Source of the DNA: Anaerolineae bacterium
GTDB taxonomy: Bacteria > Chloroflexota > Anaerolineae > JAAYZQ01
Length of the DNA stretch: 35,783 nt
NCBI GenBank assembly: GCA_023544525.1
Contig: JAMJFU010000015.1
Coordinates: forward strand, 1 to 35,783
Direction: 5' to 3'
Numbering within the stretch: the first letter of the stretch is position 1; each line of letters starts with the position of its first letter. The notes under the pieces were generated by a model, which ran no database searches, was not told the DNA's origin, and worked only from the letters and a program-made list of their open reading frames with translations. The position numbers were made by a program, and so were the translations under genes. Below are positions 33,504-35,783 of this stretch, in pieces.

Positions 33504-35246
33504 ATGAAGCGTATCGGCATTTTTGTCTGTCATTGTGGGAACAACATCGCCGGCACCCTGGATATCGACCGGGTGGTGGAGGCCATCCGGGAGTTCCCCG
33601 AGGTGGTCTATGCCATAGACTACAAGTACATGTGCTCTGACCCAGGCCAGCAGCTGATCCGCGAGCACATTCTCGAGGACCAGTTGGACGCCGTCATCGT
33701 CGCCGCTTGTTCGCCCTCTATGCACGAGACCACCTTCCGCAGGACCGCAGAGGCAGCGGGCATCAACCCCTACCAGACCGAGATCGCCAACATCCGCGAA
33801 CAGGCCAGCTGGGTCCACCAGAAGCAGCAGGAAGCGGCGACGAACAAGGCGATCGAGACGATCCGGACGATCGTGGCCAAGGCTCACTATAACCAGTCAT
33901 TGATGCCCTTCTACCTGCCGCTGGTCAAGCGCTCCCTGGTCATCGGCGGGGGGATCGCCGGGATGCAGGCCGCCCTGGACATTGCGGATGCTGGCTATCC
34001 CGTGGTGTTGGTGGAAAAAGCAGACCGGCTGGGCGGGCGCATGGCCGAGCTATCAGGGCTGTATCTCGATTCTGACGCGGCAGCGGACCCGCTCGGGCAA
34101 AAGATCAAGGCAGTGACCCACCATCCTAATATTCAGGTGATCACCCAGGCGGCAATCACCGAGGTGGGTGGCTACGTGGGCAACTTTACGGTCCAGATCG
34201 AGCAACGGACGGCCAGCCCTGCCGATCAGGACCCAGCTGGCGAGTTGGTGCCATACAGCTTTGACATCGGAGCCATCGTCGTCGCCACCGGTTACGACCT
34301 ATACGACAAGAAGAACCTGGGCGAGTATGGCGGCGGTCGTTACCCTGACGTGATCGACGGCCTGCAGCTGGAAGAGATGCTGCGCCCGGATGGGCCGACT
34401 GGTGGCCGGATCGTGCGGCCCTCCGACGGCAAGGTCCCCAAAGAGATGGTCTGGGTCCAGTGCGCCGGCTCCCGCGACCCGGAGCTACACAAGCCCTATT
34501 GCTCCAAGGTCTGCTGCATGTACGTGGCCAAACAGTCGATGGCCTATAAGCAACAGGTGCCCGATGGACAGGCTACCGTGTTCTATATCGATATACGGAG
34601 CCAGGGCAAGGACTACGAGGAGTATGTCCAGCGAGCCATGGAGGAGCACGATGTACTCTATATCCGGGGCAAGGCATCCAAGGTATTCCAGGAGAACGGC
34701 CATGTCACGGTCTGGGGCGTAGACACGCTGACCGGCCTGCCATTGGAGGTTGAGGCAGATCTGGTGGTGCTGGCCACGGCCATCGTGCCCCGAGCCGACG
34801 CACAAGAGCTGGGCCAACGGCTGCGGGTGGGCACAGACGAGCACGGGTTCCTCAGCGAGGCCCACCCCAAGCTGCGGCCCGTCGAAAGCCTGACGGCAGG
34901 CGTATTCCTGGCAGGAGCAGCCCATTTTCCAAAGGATATCCCCGAGACGGTGGCCCAGGCCAGTGGCGCAGCGTCCAAGGTGCTGAGCCTCTTTTCCCAG
35001 CGGCAGATGGTCCAGGAGCCGACCATTGCCTTCGTCGATCCGGAGCTATGTTCGGGGTGTGGCCTGTGCATCCCGGCCTGTCCATACGATGCACGTTCTA
35101 TGCATGAATGGCAACACATCGCCGTCGTCAATACTGCCCTCTGCCAGGGCTGTGGGGCGTGTGCCATGGTCTGCCCCAATAAGGCGTGCAGGGTGCGCAA
35201 TCTAACGCAAGGGCAGATCCTGTCGATGATGGAAGCGTATTTGTGA
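33504..35246 (+). CDS. hdrA: HdrA-like flavoprotein 2 (N-terminal CHCG domain, C-terminal 2x[4Fe-4S])
   Basis: The 580 residues open with IGIFVCHCGNNIAGTLD, where Cys9 and Cys11 with Cys44 and Cys69 (VAACSPSMHETTF) form the N-terminal HdrA cluster domain. The FAD motif LVIGGGIAGMQAALDIAD is near 146-163. At the place of the CxxC motif it reads LYLDSDAAADPLGQKIKAV: the cysteines are gone. It also lacks the internal ferredoxin insertion of HdrA1. CAGSRDPELHKPYCSKVCC is retained. A C-terminal ferredoxin domain has Cys516/519/522/526 and Cys547/550/553/557. The protein is nearly a mirror of HdrA1 in what it keeps. The ATG has only a weak AAGG upstream. Confidence 0.88.
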   Translation: MKRIGIFVCHCGNNIAGTLDIDRVVEAIREFPEVVYAIDYKYMCSDPGQQLIREHILEDQLDAVIVAACSPSMHETTFRRTAEAAGINPYQTEIANIREQASWVHQKQQEAATNKAIETIRTIVAKAHYNQSLMPFYLPLVKRSLVIGGGIAGMQAALDIADAGYPVVLVEKADRLGGRMAELSGLYLDSDAAADPLGQKIKAVTHHPNIQVITQAAITEVGGYVGNFTVQIEQRTASPADQDPAGELVPYSFDIGAIVVATGYDLYDKKNLGEYGGGRYPDVIDGLQLEEMLRPDGPTGGRIVRPSDGKVPKEMVWVQCAGSRDPELHKPYCSKVCCMYVAKQSMAYKQQVPDGQATVFYIDIRSQGKDYEEYVQRAMEEHDVLYIRGKASKVFQENGHVTVWGVDTLTGLPLEVEADLVVLATAIVPRADAQELGQRLRVGTDEHGFLSEAHPKLRPVESLTAGVFLAGAAHFPKDIPETVAQASGAASKVLSLFSQRQMVQEPTIAFVDPELCSGCGLCIPACPYDARSMHEWQHIAVVNTALCQGCGACAMVCPNKACRVRNLTQGQILSMMEAYL

Positions 35247-35329
35247 AACAACCAGCAGGCCGTGTGGTTGGGATGCGGGGAAAGGTGGTCCTGGCTTTTA
35301 CCAGGCGGAATGGGATTTAGGAAGAGACG

Positions 35330-35783
35330 ATGGTACCAGACCTGAGCTTTGTGGAACAAGTGAGCGAGTTGAGCCAGCAGAATATGCGCCGCTGCTACTA
35401 CTGCCTGCGCTGCTCGGCTGGCTGTCCCGCCGCGCCCTTTATGGAATACGGCCCCGCCCAGATCCTGCGCATGACCCAACTCGGCCAGAAAGACGCACTG
35501 CTCCGCTCCTCGGCCATCTGGCTGTGCATCGGCTGCGAAACCTGCGGCACCCGCTGCCCCAACGAGATCCACGCCGGCGCCGTCATCGACGCCCTGCGCC
35601 AGATCGCCATCCAGGAACAGGTGCCCGCCGGAGAGCGCACCGTCTTTAAGCTGCACGAGGCCTTCCTCGACAGCATCCGCCTTTGGGGCCGCCTCCACGA
35701 GCTGTCCATGCTGGCCCAGTACAAGCTCACCAGCCGCGACCTCCTCAGCGACCTGGATATGGGCCTGGACATGTTCCTCAAAG
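35330..35783 (+). CDS. hdrC: Second HdrC-like iron-sulfur protein (3' end off the window)
   Basis: The frame is open from an ATG at 35330, preceded by AGGAAGAG, to the right edge with no stop; 151 codons are visible. It has two [4Fe-4S] motifs in HdrC spacing: Cys22/25/28/32 (CYYCLRCSAGCP) and Cys66/69/72/76 (CIGCETCGTRCP). The intervening YGPAQILRMTQLGQ helix parallels the first HdrC. It extends further C-terminally than that 135-residue protein, so it may be a longer paralogue. The position after hdrA2 implies a second C-A pairing in the same locus, and a second hdrB may follow outside the window. Confidence 0.9.
   Translation, partial: MVPDLSFVEQVSELSQQNMRRCYYCLRCSAGCPAAPFMEYGPAQILRMTQLGQKDALLRSSAIWLCIGCETCGTRCPNEIHAGAVIDALRQIAIQEQVPAGERTVFKLHEAFLDSIRLWGRLHELSMLAQYKLTSRDLLSDLDMGLDMFLK

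Overview
The window is GC-rich bacterial chromosome. It looks most like Chloroflexota, probably Anaerolineae-like; this is inferred from gene content and style, not from a database match. Supporting traits are a long Bacillus-type SRP RNA, a SAM-I riboswitch, 64-bp cruciform repeats in doublets, a mevalonate-pathway reductase and heterodisulfide-reductase (Hdr) modules. No phage, plasmid, CRISPR or transposase gene is visible. Two genes run off the ends: HMG-CoA reductase on the left and a second HdrC on the right.

Layout. Positions 1-5064 (minus strand) hold three complex-I/Mrp-like membrane proteins followed by class II HMG-CoA reductase. A divergent promoter pair at 5130-5202 separates these from 5348-7452 (plus): glutamate formimidoyltransferase, a NYN-domain nuclease, a deoxyribosyltransferase-like protein and tRNA-Arg(TCT). 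From 7464 to 20302 the minus strand carries a housekeeping block. It contains LiaF-like, rsmA, a YabE-like 3D-domain protein and a BaiN/HI0933 flavoprotein; the long SRP RNA; udk, a CcsA-like protein and ResB; tRNA-Thr(CGT); pyrG and a roadblock/LC7 protein; and a large TPR lytic transglycosylase lipoprotein that appears to be translated from a leaderless mRNA.

From 20640 onward everything is on the plus strand. An MFS transporter is followed by a SAM-I riboswitch whose promoter, aptamer, antiterminator and terminator can all be read. It controls mtnA, a core-MetE methionine synthase, a PfkB adenosine kinase, ahcY and metK. Together these cover the activated-methyl cycle: SAM to SAH, SAH to homocysteine plus adenosine, adenosine removal, homocysteine to methionine, and methionine to SAM. 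A second strong promoter then drives an unusual leader (small ORF plus terminator-like hairpin) ahead of the two-subunit class I fumarase, whose subunit genes are separated by a small membrane protein.

The window ends in an Hdr cluster: hdrC, hdrB, hdrA1, a small membrane protein, hdrA2 and a second hdrC. The two HdrA proteins are complementary. HdrA1 has the CxxC insertion and internal ferredoxins but no N-terminal domain; HdrA2 has the N-terminal domain and C-terminal ferredoxins but has lost the CxxC insertion. An AT-rich inverted repeat lies between hdrC and hdrB and appears to supply the hdrB ribosome-binding site. The least conventional parts are the split HdrA pair, the fumarase leader, the folate-independent-looking methionine synthase in the riboswitch operon, and the antiporter-like subunits that lack the usual ionizable residues.
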